This document shows, in pieces, positions 8,202-17,769 of a DNA stretch of 64,000 nt. Both the position numbers and the translations under genes were made by a program. The notes beneath the pieces were generated by a model. It worked only from the letters and a program-made list of their open reading frames with translations. It did no database searches and was not told where the DNA came from. Origin of the DNA: Polaribacter marinaquae (GTDB lineage Bacteria > Bacteroidota > Bacteroidia > Flavobacteriales > Flavobacteriaceae); contig NZ_CP150496.1 of NCBI RefSeq assembly GCF_038019025.1, forward strand, positions 2,310,001 through 2,374,000, in the 5' to 3' direction. Positions within the stretch are counted from its first letter, which is position 1, and each line of letters begins with the position of its first letter.

Positions 8202-11200
8202 TTATATTTTAATAAACTTTTTAATTAACTTCTCTTCACCGTCGCTTATTTCTAGCAAATACATACCAATTTTTAAATTAGAAACGTCTATTGAGTTGTT
8301 TTGTAATTTGCCTGATTTTATTGTTTGCCCGATAGAATTGATAATTTTATACGAATTAACAGTGTTAGTAGATAACTGCACATTTAATAATGTCTTTACT
8401 GGACTTGGATAAATCTTAAACGATCCGTCTGTAGTGTTAAAGAAATTATCATTATTTACCATGCTAATGTTGTTAGAGGCTGCAGTATTGTTTAAACTTA
8501 CATTGTCTATGGCAACATCTGCTTGCCATGTATTACCGGTAACTCTATTAAATCTTAACTGAATATTACTACCTAAGTATGCCGATAAATCTACACTAGC
8601 GCTTAACCATTGGTTTCCTTTATTACCAGATTCTGTCCAAATACTCGACCAAGAAGCTCCGTTGTCATTACTAATTTCTACATCTAAAGTTCCCGTGTTT
8701 GTTGCGCCATACATGTGATAATTAAAATTAAACGAAGCTGCAGATAAACTAGATAAATCAAAACAAGGTGAAGTTAATATAGCTTGTTTTGTTGGGTAGC
8801 CGGTGTTGTTACCAGAAGCTTCAACAAATAAATACGAATTACCTTCTGTTGCAGAAGAAGGACCTGTACTGTTAGACGGTGTTCCGTTCGCATCAACAAT
8901 CCAATTTAAATCATCATTTGAATTTTGAGACCAACTACCAATGTTTCCTTCAAAACCTTCGTTGTAAGGAAAAGAAGTTACTTCTGCAGTACAACCATTA
9001 TTATTGCTGTTTCCGCTAGATAATTCGATGTTGTCTAATGCGATGTCTGCTTGCCAAGTACTGCCTGTAATTCTATTAAACCTTAATTGAATACTAGATC
9101 CTGTAAATGCATTTAAATTAATATTAGCAGACAACCATTGGTTACCCTTGTTCCCAGATTCACTCCAAATGTTCGTCCAATTTGTTCCATTATCTGTACT
9201 AATTTCTAAGGCTATTGTACCCATATCTGCAGCACCATACATATGATAATTAAAACTGAAGTTTGCAGATGTTTCATTAGTCAAATCAAAACAAGGTGTG
9301 TTTAAAATAGCTTGTTTGTTTGGGTAACCTGTTCCGTCTCCAGATGCTTCTACAAATATATATGAGTTTCCGTTTGTTGCAGAAGAAGGTCCTGTACTCC
9401 CAGAAGGCGTTCCGTTAGAATTAATAGACCAGTCAATATCATCCGAAGAAGATTGAGACCATGCGCCTAAATTTCCTTCAAAACTTTCTGTATAAGGAAA
9501 AGTTGATACTCCGTTTACACAATCATTAGTACTTATTGTATTTACATTTATTGTTCTAGAAACTTGTGCCGCTGCATTTCCTGCATTGTCACTTACATTA
9601 TAATTTTTAATATATGTTCCTGCTGTATTTGTGTCTACATTACCAGTAATAATTATGTTAGATGTTAAATTACCGTCTACATTATCTGTTGCTGTTGCAC
9701 CTTGTTCAGAATAGGTGTCGCCAACGTTTAAGTCTAAAGTTGATGCGCCGTTTAATGTTATTATTGGTGCTATTGTATCTGCGGATGCTGCTTGAATATT
9801 TACAGTATAATCTTCTACTTCTCCGTAAGAAAAACTTTGACAAGATGTAGGAATAGCATTGTAACTCATAGAAACTCTCATTCTTGTTGAAGTTTCTAGT
9901 GCTGATGACGGAACAGTAAATGAAGCTGAAACTGTTGCGTTTTGATTTGGTGCAACTGATAAAACTTGTTCATTAGCATCTGTAAAATCTCCATCTTTGT
10001 TAAAATCAATCCAAACTGCATAACCTTCGTTGTATTTGGTTCCTGTCCATGTTGGTGTAACAGTTACAGTATAATTATCACCTTTTATTAAGTTCGTTGA
10101 TATGCTAGTAAAATCTGAATAAAACTGAGCGCCTGAATTATTATTGATGGAACCAAGTTGTACGTTACTTATAAATTCATCATTAACATTAGAACTTTGA
10201 GATGCACAATAATTAATAGGAGTAACATCTGTTGTAACAGTTAAAGTATTACTTGCGGTAGAAATATTACCGGCATCATCTTTTGCTATTACAGAAAACG
10301 AATATGATGTGTTTGAGGTTAATCCGTTTACGGTAAAACTAGTATTTGCGGTGTTTCCAACAACTGTACTTCCGTTTAAAACATCGTAAGAAGTTACTGC
10401 AACATTATCTGTAGAAGCTGTCCAACTTAAATTTACAGATGTATCAGTTTTGTTGTTTGAAACTAACGCTGTCGGAGCAGTAGGAGCAGTTGTGTCTGGT
10501 GCTAATGTTGTTGCGTTTACGGTGATGCTTTTAACAGAACTATTGCCTGCACTATCTTTTGCAATAACGTAAAAGTTATAGTTGGTATTGGCGCTTAGGC
10601 TTGTTGCTGTATAACTTGTGTTTGTAACAGTTGTTAGTAAGTTGCCATTTCTATAGATATCATAATTAGTAACGCCAACATTGTCTGTAGATGAGCTCCA
10701 AGAAAGTTGAATAGAGTTTTCTGTAATATTGTTAGTAATTAAGTTGGTTGGAGTGGTAGGTGCTTCTGTGTCAGGTGCTGATGATGAGGTAAATGTACCT
10801 GTAAATACACCTCTACCGTATGTAGAAGCTATAATTTTATTATTTGTATTATCGCCAGAAACATTCCAATAATCTAAAGAAGTTACACTAACATCACTCA
10901 TGCCGTTATATGATTGAGACCAATTAGGGTTTGTATCATTAAAGTTTTCTGTAGACCAAACACCTAATTGAGTAGCAATAATTGCTTCGTTTGGTGCTAA
11001 AGGATTCAATAAAAAGTCTCTTACCGGGATATTTGGAAGATTTCCTTCTTTGCTTGACCAAGTGCTACCTGCATTAGAAGAATACCAAATGCTAGTAACG
11101 CCGTAATTATGTATTGTTACAATTAAATCGTTAGCAGTTTCTCCAAGTCTAATAGAAGAGATTGCACCAACAAAAGGATTATTAACTGTTGTAAATGTTG

Positions 11201-13304
11201 CAGAATTATTGGTAACATTTGTTAATTTAACCAATCCGCCGTTAGATAAACCAACATACCAAGCATTGTTTTCGAAAGGGGAGGCTCTAAACGCTGTTGG
11301 ACTAGAAGTTAACGCAGCATTTGTTAATGATCCTTTACTGTTAGAAGCAACATTTATACTTAATATAGAATTACTACTTGTGGTAGATTGATTTGATAAT
11401 AATCTATTTGCATTACTATCATAATCCATCGGGTTTACGAAATCACCAGTACTTTGATCACTCGACAAAGTTGTTGCTCCTCCATCAATCCTTCCTTGGC
11501 CATTCCATGGTAAATTAAATCTATAAATTACATTAAAAACATACGTTGCAATCATGTATTGCCCATCTTTATCTACAAAAGTGTAAAAACCATCTCCGTC
11601 GCTTAAATCTTCAGAAGAATTTATTCCGTTTGCTGTATTTGCGTCTCTAAAAGCTTGTGTACCGTTGTCTTGCGCACCAGCCGAAAAAATTCCATTTAAA
11701 TCTCCAACACCATCTGGTCCAATACTTGCTTTTACAAATTGTGTAACATTGTAGTTGTTGTTTCTTGAGTTAATTGAATTACCCGAGTTGCCAGAATAAT
11801 AAATACCACCATCATTACCAAACAAAACTTTAGAAGCATCATTATTACCAAAAGCAATTGAGTGTTGATCTGCATGTACATTATTTGGTTGTCCAAAGCC
11901 ACCATACCAGTGTGATAATTGAGACCAAGAACTACCTCCGTTTGTAGATTTAAATAAATCGATTCCACCAACGTATATAATATTATCATTTGCAGGATCA
12001 GCTTCGATTACTAAATCGTAAAATGCTTGACCTCTTGTAAAATCATTTGCAGAAATGCCTGTATCTGCATCATTTGGCAGAGCTTTAGAAGTAATTGAGC
12101 TAAAACTATTTGTTGTTTCGTAAATATGAACAGGAGAGTTAACACCTTGAGTTAAAGCATAAATTTTATTTCCGTTTGTTGCTGATGGTTCTAGTTCTAC
12201 TCTATTAGAATCTGTCAAAGGAGAAGCATTTGCCTCTGTCCAAGTAGATCCGTTTGTAGAGCTGTAAACTCGACCGCCACCTTCGCCAAGAGCAGAACCA
12301 ATGGTTCCCATCCAAAGTTTATTATCTGCACCAACTTCTAAATCATTAGGAATGTAATAATAAGTAGAACCACCAAAAGAGTAAGATAGGTTTGACGATT
12401 CTATTCTACTCCAAGAACTACCATTATTTGTAGATCTATAAATACCAGCAGATTGTAAACCCAACCAATTTTTCGGACTTGAAGAATCTCCGTAAACATG
12501 AGCTCCGACGGCAACAAAAAGTTCTGTAGAGTTTCCGTTATCCCAGGCTAAAACATCGTTTACGTAATAAATACCTTTTAAAAATAAATTAGAAGCGTTG
12601 TAATCAAAAGAATCTGGTCCGGCGGCAGGAATTGTGACTGCAGACCAATTATTACCACCATCAGTAGTAACATAAACACCGTTACCAACAACATCTCCTG
12701 CGGTATATTGTTCTCCTGTACCTACATACCATCTATTAGAATTTCTAGGATCTACAGTAATGGAGGTTACAGAAAGGTTTCCTGGTACATTTTGCACTCT
12801 GCTCCATTGAGAATTTGCATTTGTAATGTTTGTATTTTTCCATAATCCACCAGAAACACCACCTGCATAAACGGTGTTGTTAGAAGTATCATTTGGGTCG
12901 AACATAATAACTCTTGTTCTACCACCAACGTTATTTGGGCCTCTTTCTTCCCAAGCATTAGAAGTGTTTCCTGGGGTTTTTCTAGAAACTCTTTTTTGCA
13001 TTATCTTTTTTCTAAGCTCATTTAACTCACCATCATCTAATTTTCCTGTTTCAGGGTTTATGGTAAGTTCCCACATCTGCTCGAAATACCTGTTAGGAGG
13101 CAGTCCGTTTTGTTTCCTTTTCTTTTTATCCCAAGTTAATGTTTCTTTATATGGGCTGTTTTTAATAAAGTTTTCTAATTTTTTTCTTTTAGATAATAGT
13201 TCTTCTTTCTCTTTCTTTTTGATAATTGTTTTTGATAAAAAAAAGGAGAACATTAAAATAGCTATTGAGCTAAATAATAACTTAAGGTAAGTGTTTTTTT
13301 TCAT
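8202..13304 (-). CDS. Giant T9SS-secreted BNR/FN3/MAM-type protein
   Basis: Secreted protein of 1700 residues. An N-terminal hydrophobic signal segment (about 8-27) precedes a basic linker. Residues about 120-840 form a sortilin/BNR-like propeller with repeated STNGGSSWS-type Asp-box motifs, often annotated as glycosyl hydrolase. Then come two fibronectin III domains (about 843-931 and 935-1023), a GEVED domain (about 1031-1168, WIDFNKDGDF), a DUF5011/HYR Ig-like domain (about 1178-1253), two near-identical MAM-like domains (about 1260-1428 and 1439-1599), and a T9SS sorting domain (about 1623-1700, FKIYPSPVKTLLNV, LKIGMYLLEI). It is probably a surface adhesin or polymer-binding protein. Palindrome arrays flank it; the upstream array abuts its promoter. 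No terminator was seen. Confidence 0.85.
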   Translation of the reverse strand: MKKNTYLKLLFSSIAILMFSFFLSKTIIKKKEKEELLSKRKKLENFIKNSPYKETLTWDKKKRKQNGLPPNRYFEQMWELTINPETGKLDDGELNELRKKIMQKRVSRKTPGNTSNAWEERGPNNVGGRTRVIMFDPNDTSNNTVYAGGVSGGLWKNTNITNANSQWSRVQNVPGNLSVTSITVDPRNSNRWYVGTGEQYTAGDVVGNGVYVTTDGGNNWSAVTIPAAGPDSFDYNASNLFLKGIYYVNDVLAWDNGNSTELFVAVGAHVYGDSSSPKNWLGLQSAGIYRSTNNGSSWSRIESSNLSYSFGGSTYYYIPNDLEVGADNKLWMGTIGSALGEGGGRVYSSTNGSTWTEANASPLTDSNRVELEPSATNGNKIYALTQGVNSPVHIYETTNSFSSITSKALPNDADTGISANDFTRGQAFYDLVIEADPANDNIIYVGGIDLFKSTNGGSSWSQLSHWYGGFGQPNNVHADQHSIAFGNNDASKVLFGNDGGIYYSGNSGNSINSRNNNYNVTQFVKASIGPDGVGDLNGIFSAGAQDNGTQAFRDANTANGINSSEDLSDGDGFYTFVDKDGQYMIATYVFNVIYRFNLPWNGQGRIDGGATTLSSDQSTGDFVNPMDYDSNANRLLSNQSTTSSNSILSINVASNSKGSLTNAALTSSPTAFRASPFENNAWYVGLSNGGLVKLTNVTNNSATFTTVNNPFVGAISSIRLGETANDLIVTIHNYGVTSIWYSSNAGSTWSSKEGNLPNIPVRDFLLNPLAPNEAIIATQLGVWSTENFNDTNPNWSQSYNGMSDVSVTSLDYWNVSGDNTNNKIIASTYGRGVFTGTFTSSSAPDTEAPTTPTNLITNNITENSIQLSWSSSTDNVGVTNYDIYRNGNLLTTVTNTSYTATSLSANTNYNFYVIAKDSAGNSSVKSITVNATTLAPDTTAPTAPTALVSNNKTDTSVNLSWTASTDNVAVTSYDVLNGSTVVGNTANTSFTVNGLTSNTSYSFSVIAKDDAGNISTASNTLTVTTDVTPINYCASQSSNVNDEFISNVQLGSINNNSGAQFYSDFTSISTNLIKGDNYTVTVTPTWTGTKYNEGYAVWIDFNKDGDFTDANEQVLSVAPNQNATVSASFTVPSSALETSTRMRVSMSYNAIPTSCQSFSYGEVEDYTVNIQAASADTIAPIITLNGASTLDLNVGDTYSEQGATATDNVDGNLTSNIIITGNVDTNTAGTYIKNYNVSDNAGNAAAQVSRTINVNTISTNDCVNGVSTFPYTESFEGNLGAWSQSSSDDIDWSINSNGTPSGSTGPSSATNGNSYIFVEASGDGTGYPNKQAILNTPCFDLTNETSANFSFNYHMYGAADMGTIALEISTDNGTNWTNIWSESGNKGNQWLSANINLNAFTGSSIQLRFNRITGSTWQADIALDNIELSSGNSNNNGCTAEVTSFPYNEGFEGNIGSWSQNSNDDLNWIVDANGTPSNSTGPSSATEGNSYLFVEASGNNTGYPTKQAILTSPCFDLSSLSAASFNFNYHMYGATNTGTLDVEISNDNGASWSSIWTESGNKGNQWLSASVDLSAYLGSNIQLRFNRVTGNTWQADVAIDNVSLNNTAASNNISMVNNDNFFNTTDGSFKIYPSPVKTLLNVQLSTNTVNSYKIINSIGQTIKSGKLQNNSIDVSNLKIGMYLLEISDGEEKLIKKFIKI

Positions 13305-13410
13305 GTGAATAAAATTTTTAAAAATTTGGGGATTGAATTAATTCGACAACATTATTATTTTTTGTATTAATAATTTATTAAAAAATCTTAATATATTATT
13401 AAATACGTAT

Positions 13411-13441
13411 CAAAAGTATTAATTTATTAAACATTGTGCAA
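13411..13441 (-). promoter_or_regulatory. Promoter of the giant T9SS gene
   Basis: TTG at 13441-13439, a 20-bp spacer, then TACTTTTG at 13418-13411, a full match to the Bacteroidota consensus. It predicts a start near 13406 and a 5' leader of about 100 nt. Confidence 0.65.
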
Positions 13442-13485
13442 TCCCTGAATTCAGGGTTTTTTACTATCCCTGAATTCAGGGATAG
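13441..13485. repeat. Two copies of the GAATTC-centred palindrome, cluster 2
   Basis: Copies at 13441-13458 (ATCCCTGAATTCAGGGTT) and 13466-13483 (ATCCCTGAATTCAGGGAT, perfect; the dyad extends to 22 bp at 13464-13485). Centres are 25 bp apart, at about -44 and -69 from the predicted start of the giant T9SS gene, with the near copy abutting the -33 TTG. This is where an activator dimer would sit. Confidence 0.8.
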
Positions 13486-13636
13486 CGCCTTGAAGATTTT
13501 AATAAATATTGATAGCTTAAGTAAAACCTGTGAATGGATTTTTCTTGTGAAAATCATTCAGCTTTAATAGATTCAATTTTTTTTAAAATCTTTTTAATAA
13601 TGGTATATTGCAACGATAATTTTTGATAAAAAGAAC

Positions 13637-14653
13637 ATGAAGATAATAGTACCAATGGCCGGAATAGGTTCTCGTTTAAGACCACATACATTAACAGTTC
13701 CTAAACCTTTAACCGTAATCGCAGGAAAGCCAATTGTGCAAAGACTTGTAGAAGATATTGCATCTGTGGTTGATGAAAAAATAGAAGAAATTGCGTTTAT
13801 TATTGGTCCTGCAAAAAAAGGATTTCCAGCAAATACAAAAAATAATTTATTAGAAATAGCCAAAGAATTAGGTGCTAAAGGTTCTGTTTACGTTCAAGAA
13901 GAAGCATTAGGAACCGCGCATGCGTTATTTTGTGCTAAAGATTCATTAAACGGTCCTTGTGTTGTTGCTTACGCAGATACATTATTTAAAGCAGATTTTA
14001 AATTAGATTCTAATGCAGATGGTGCAATTTGGGTAAAGCAAGTAGAAGACCCGAGTGCTTTTGGTGTGGTAAAATTAGAAGATGGTTTTATTACCGATTT
14101 TGTAGAAAAGCCAAAAGAGTTTGTTTCTGATTTAGCAATAATTGGTATATACTATTTTAAAGACGGTGATAGAGTTAGAGATGAAATTCAGTATTTAATT
14201 GACAACGATTTAAAAGAAAATAACGAGTTTCAGCTTACAAATGTTTTAGAAACATTAAAAAAAGACGGCGCTAAATTTATTCCTGGAACTGTAAACACTT
14301 GGATGGATTGTGGTAAAAAAGATCCAACAGTAGATACCAATAAACAAGTTTTAGATTTTGAACATAAAGCCGGTAATAATTTGGTATCTAAAGACGTTGT
14401 ATTAGAGAATTCTGAAATTATAGAACCTTGTTTTATTGGTAAAAATGTTGTGCTTAAAAACACAAAAATTGGTCCTTACGTTTCTATTGGAGAAAATAGT
14501 GTTGTAGAAAACGCAACCATAACAAACTCTTTAATACAAACAAATGTTCTAATTTCGAATGCAAAATTAGACAATGCAATGATTGGTAATCATGCAAAAT
14601 ATAACGGTGAATATACTTCAGTAAGTATTGGTGATTATACAGAGTTAATCTAA
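13637..14653 (+). CDS. Sugar-phosphate nucleotidyltransferase
   Basis: Cytoplasmic enzyme of 338 residues that makes NDP-sugars. The N-terminus has the nucleotide-binding signature MAGIGSRLRPHTLTVPKPL followed by the IAGKPI segment; the middle has VVAYADTLF in place of the usual GD metal site, and FVEKPKEF. The C-terminal quarter has hexad-like repeats (IGKNVVLKN, IGPYVSIGENSVVEN) forming a left-handed beta helix. RmlA- or GlmU-like; the exact sugar is unclear. It is the first gene of a tight four-gene envelope operon: its stop codon overlaps the next ATG by one base. Confidence 0.82.
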   Translation: MKIIVPMAGIGSRLRPHTLTVPKPLTVIAGKPIVQRLVEDIASVVDEKIEEIAFIIGPAKKGFPANTKNNLLEIAKELGAKGSVYVQEEALGTAHALFCAKDSLNGPCVVAYADTLFKADFKLDSNADGAIWVKQVEDPSAFGVVKLEDGFITDFVEKPKEFVSDLAIIGIYYFKDGDRVRDEIQYLIDNDLKENNEFQLTNVLETLKKDGAKFIPGTVNTWMDCGKKDPTVDTNKQVLDFEHKAGNNLVSKDVVLENSEIIEPCFIGKNVVLKNTKIGPYVSIGENSVVENATITNSLIQTNVLISNAKLDNAMIGNHAKYNGEYTSVSIGDYTELI

Positions 14654-15627
14654 TGGGTTTTATAAAAAAAGAAATAAATAAATTAAAAGAGGGGCAATTT
14701 CATAATTTTAAGTTGTCTCTTTTTTCTTTGTTCCTTTTTTTAATATCAATTAATGGTTTTGCACAAGATAGCATACCTGCGGCTGTAGATCTATCAGAAG
14801 AAAAAGAACTAAAGTTTCAGCAGTTTTTCTTTAAAGCATTATCGCAAAAATCTATCGGTAATTATCAAAAATCGATAGAAAATTTAGAAAACTGTAATCA
14901 AATATTACCTAACAATAGTGTTGTTTTTTTTGAGTTTTCTAAGAACTATTTAGAATTGAATAAAAAGCTTTTAGCTAAAGAATATATTAAAAGAGCTATC
15001 GACCAAGAACCAAAAAATATTTGGTTACAAAAGCATTTGGTTAAAATTAATGTTGCTGATAGAGATTTTTCTGAGGCAATTAGAGTTCAGAAAAGTATTG
15101 CTACTATCAATAAAAAAGAACGCGAATATTTAGTGAGGCTCTATTTGAAAAATAGAGATTTTAAAAACGCCATACATCTAATGGAGGTTTTAGAAGATGA
15201 AAATTCTTTGTCTTCTAGTTTAAAAAATATAAAAGATAATTTACAACAAACCAGAAAAGCCAGACCTGTAAAGAGCTCTGCAGTAAGTAATATTTTTAAA
15301 CAGTTTGAAACCGATAAATCATATGTGCTTTTAAAACAGATTTTAGAAAGTGTAAAACAAGATCCTGATTTATTATTAGATTATAGTAAAAAAGGAATTG
15401 CTTTGTTTCCTGCACAATCATTTGTGTATTTAATGAACGGTAAGGCTTTAAATGCAAAACAGAAGTTTAACGAAGCTATTACTTCTTTAAAAAATGGTAT
15501 CGATTTTGTAATTGAAGATGATATGGAAGCCGAATTTTATAATGAAATGGCTGTTTCTTACAATGGTTTAGGTAATACTATCGAAGAAAAAAAGTACAAA
15601 CAAAAGTCAAAAAAGTTAAAAAAATAA
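14653..15627 (+). CDS. TPR-repeat protein, exported
   Basis: Protein of 324 residues starting in TAATG overlap with the nucleotidyltransferase. A hydrophobic stretch at about 21-37 ending in NGFAQ looks like a signal peptide with a long basic n-region. The rest is alpha-helical with tetratricopeptide-like units (LSQKSIGNYQKSIENLENC, SVVFFEFSKNYLELNKKLLAKEYI, and a last unit near residues 255-310). It is probably a periplasmic scaffold. The neighbours (DUF4292 lipoprotein, LytM-like protein) point to an envelope role; no enzyme motif is seen. Confidence 0.72.
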   Translation: MGFIKKEINKLKEGQFHNFKLSLFSLFLFLISINGFAQDSIPAAVDLSEEKELKFQQFFFKALSQKSIGNYQKSIENLENCNQILPNNSVVFFEFSKNYLELNKKLLAKEYIKRAIDQEPKNIWLQKHLVKINVADRDFSEAIRVQKSIATINKKEREYLVRLYLKNRDFKNAIHLMEVLEDENSLSSSLKNIKDNLQQTRKARPVKSSAVSNIFKQFETDKSYVLLKQILESVKQDPDLLLDYSKKGIALFPAQSFVYLMNGKALNAKQKFNEAITSLKNGIDFVIEDDMEAEFYNEMAVSYNGLGNTIEEKKYKQKSKKLKK

Positions 15628-15628
15628 T

Positions 15629-16399
15629 ATGCGATATCTAAAATATGTATTGATACTAACTTTAGTTTTTACAGCTTGTAAATCGAAAAAGTTAGTTTTA
15701 GATGCTAACGTAAAAGCAAAAGAAATTTCTGCAAATAAGGTCGTTAGAAAACATGTTGCAGCAAATTTTAAAAAGGAAACTATAGACGCTAAGTTTAAAG
15801 CAAATTTTAATGATGGTAAAACAAAACAAAGTATTACCGTTTATTTAAAAATTACCAAAGACAAAGAAATTTTTTTAAAAGGAACTAAATTTATAACAGT
15901 TTTTAAAGCAAAAATTACACCAACATCTATAGCGTACTATTCGCCATATGCTAAGAATTATTTTGAAGGTGATTTTAAAATGCTAAAGAAAATTTTAGGC
16001 ACAGAAATTAATTTTGAGCAATTACAAAGTTTGTTTTTGGGGCAAGCTATGTTAAATTTAAAGAAGAATAAGCAAAGTGTAGAGATTGTTAATAATTCTT
16101 ACGTTCTTTCTCCTGTTGTAAAAGACGTTGTTGTTAATGTTTTTACAGCGGTAAATCCTAATCACTTTAAGTTAGATTTTCAAGCAATAACATCACCATT
16201 AAAAAAAGAGAATTTAAAAATTAAGTACCCTTCTTATAAATTAATAGATAATACAGTTTTTCCATCAGAAATTAATATCACAGCAAAGCAAATTAACAAA
16301 ACAACTAAGATTGATTTTACGTTAAAATCTGTTGAATTTAATACAGCATTAAACACATCTTTTTCTTTACCTAAAGGATATAAACGCATTAATTTATAG
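15629..16399 (+). CDS. DUF4292 lipoprotein
   Basis: Protein of 256 residues beginning with a lipoprotein signal and lipobox (VFTAC, Cys near residue 17). The body has the beta-rich pattern of DUF4292 (ANFKAN, VYLKITKDKEIFLKGTKF, YYSPYAKNYFEGDF), a LolB/LolA-like fold. Such proteins are thought to sit in the outer membrane facing the periplasm and carry lipids or lipoproteins; that role here is inference. It starts one base after the TPR gene's stop codon, and its TAG overlaps the GTG of the next gene. Confidence 0.78.
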   Translation: MRYLKYVLILTLVFTACKSKKLVLDANVKAKEISANKVVRKHVAANFKKETIDAKFKANFNDGKTKQSITVYLKITKDKEIFLKGTKFITVFKAKITPTSIAYYSPYAKNYFEGDFKMLKKILGTEINFEQLQSLFLGQAMLNLKKNKQSVEIVNNSYVLSPVVKDVVVNVFTAVNPNHFKLDFQAITSPLKKENLKIKYPSYKLIDNTVFPSEINITAKQINKTTKIDFTLKSVEFNTALNTSFSLPKGYKRINL

Positions 16400-17634
16400 T
16401 GATAAAATTTCGTTTACACATATCAATTTTTATTTTACTTTTTAGTTGTTTAACCGTATTTGGTCAAACAAAGAAAGAGTTAGAAGAGCAGCGTAAAAGA
16501 TTAAAAAAAGAAATTGTTCAGGTTAATAACTTGTTATTTAAAGAGCAAAAAAGAGAAAAAAATGTTCTTGAAGATTTAAAAGATTTAAATCAAAAAATAG
16601 ATGTTAGGCAAAAATTAATAAGAACTATTAATTCTGAGGCTAAATTATTATCATCAGAAATAAATAAAAATAAGTTAGAACTTTCTAAGTTAGAAAAAGA
16701 ACTTGCAGCACTTAAAAAAGATTATGCAAGTATGATTTATAAGTCTTACAAGAGTAAATCTCAGCAAAGTAGAATGATGTTTATTCTGTCTTCTCAGAAC
16801 TTTTACCAAGCATACAAACGTTTAGAGTATATGAAACAATATACTTCGTTCAGAAAAAGACAGGGAGATCAAATAGGAGTGCAAACTCTGATCATCAAAA
16901 AGAAAAACGACTCTTTATTGTATCAGAAACAGGTTAAAGACACTTTACTATCTGTAGAAAAAGATCAGAAAGAACAAATTGAACTCGATAAGAAAAATAA
17001 AGAACAATTAATTTCTACAATTAAAAAGAAAGAGCGCAAGTATAAAAGAGAGATTCAGAATAAAATTAATGCTGAAAAAAGAATTGCAGAAAAAATAGAT
17101 AAAATAATTAAAGATGAAATTGCCAAAGCAAATAGATTGGCAAATGCAAAACTTAAAAACAAACCAAAAACCACCAAAAAGAACGAGTTTGTTTTATCGC
17201 CAGAAGCTAAGGCTTTAGCCGCAAGATTTGAGCTTAATAAAGGTAAATTACCTTGGCCAATAGAAGAAGGTTTAATTACGAGAAGGTTTGGTAAACAATC
17301 GCATCCTATTTATCCTGGTATTACAATTAATAGTACAGGTTTACATATGATAACTAAAAAAGGTAAAAGTGCTCAAGCTATTTTTAATGGTAAAATTTTG
17401 AATGTTTTAGTAACATCAGGCGGTAAAAGAAACGTTTTAATACAACACGGTAATTATATTACATCGTATAATAATTTAGAAAAATTGTATGTTAAAAAAG
17501 GTGATAATGTAAAAACGGGTCAAAAAATAGGGCAAATTTTTACAGACAAAGTTTCTGGTAAAACTACTTTAATATTTGTGTTGTACAAAAACACAACAAA
17601 GCTTAATCCTGCTTCTTGGATTCTTAAAAGATAA
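16399..17634 (+). CDS. EnvC-like coiled-coil protein with degenerate LytM domain
   Basis: Periplasmic protein of 411 residues: signal peptide ending near VFGQ, a long Lys/Glu-rich coiled coil (about 25-260) and a C-terminal M23/LytM domain (about 285-411). The zinc ligands of active M23 enzymes are missing: the usual HxGxD is YPGITI, and the usual YAHL is YNNL after HGNYITSY. It therefore probably activates amidases, like EnvC, rather than cutting peptidoglycan itself. The GTG start overlaps the upstream stop codon by one base. It is the last gene of the envelope operon. Confidence 0.8.
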   Translation: MIKFRLHISIFILLFSCLTVFGQTKKELEEQRKRLKKEIVQVNNLLFKEQKREKNVLEDLKDLNQKIDVRQKLIRTINSEAKLLSSEINKNKLELSKLEKELAALKKDYASMIYKSYKSKSQQSRMMFILSSQNFYQAYKRLEYMKQYTSFRKRQGDQIGVQTLIIKKKNDSLLYQKQVKDTLLSVEKDQKEQIELDKKNKEQLISTIKKKERKYKREIQNKINAEKRIAEKIDKIIKDEIAKANRLANAKLKNKPKTTKKNEFVLSPEAKALAARFELNKGKLPWPIEEGLITRRFGKQSHPIYPGITINSTGLHMITKKGKSAQAIFNGKILNVLVTSGGKRNVLIQHGNYITSYNNLEKLYVKKGDNVKTGQKIGQIFTDKVSGKTTLIFVLYKNTTKLNPASWILKR

Positions 17635-17702
17635 ATTTTTAGAATTTTTTATTTGTGTCAATTATTAAATTGATTGCAATAATGTTTACTTTTTATAGTG
17701 TC

Positions 17703-17710
17703 TATTTTTG
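17703..17710 (+). promoter_or_regulatory. -7 promoter box of the PfpI-like gene
   Basis: TATTTTTG matches TAnnTTTG, 59 bp before the ATG at 17770. The nearest TTG upstream is at non-ideal spacing. Confidence 0.35.
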
Positions 17711-17769
17711 TGTAAGAATTTAGAAAATATCTAGGTTATGTATTTTATTAATTAAAAAATTACATTAAA

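Larger units (their letters stand above)
13305..13636. other. Intergenic regulatory region, 332 bp
   Basis: Divergent region between the giant T9SS gene and the nucleotidyltransferase operon. It holds the minus-strand promoter at 13411-13441, a leader of about 100 nt, and two palindromes at 13441-13485. The stretch 13486-13636 is AT-rich, with no reading frame and no clear exact -7 box for the plus-strand gene (GTATATTGC near 13603 is the nearest). Confidence 0.6.

Noticed and set aside
12874..13290. 138-codon open frame on the plus strand
   Set aside because: Antisense to the N-terminus of the giant T9SS protein; its Phe/Ser-rich text mirrors Lys-rich coding on the other strand.
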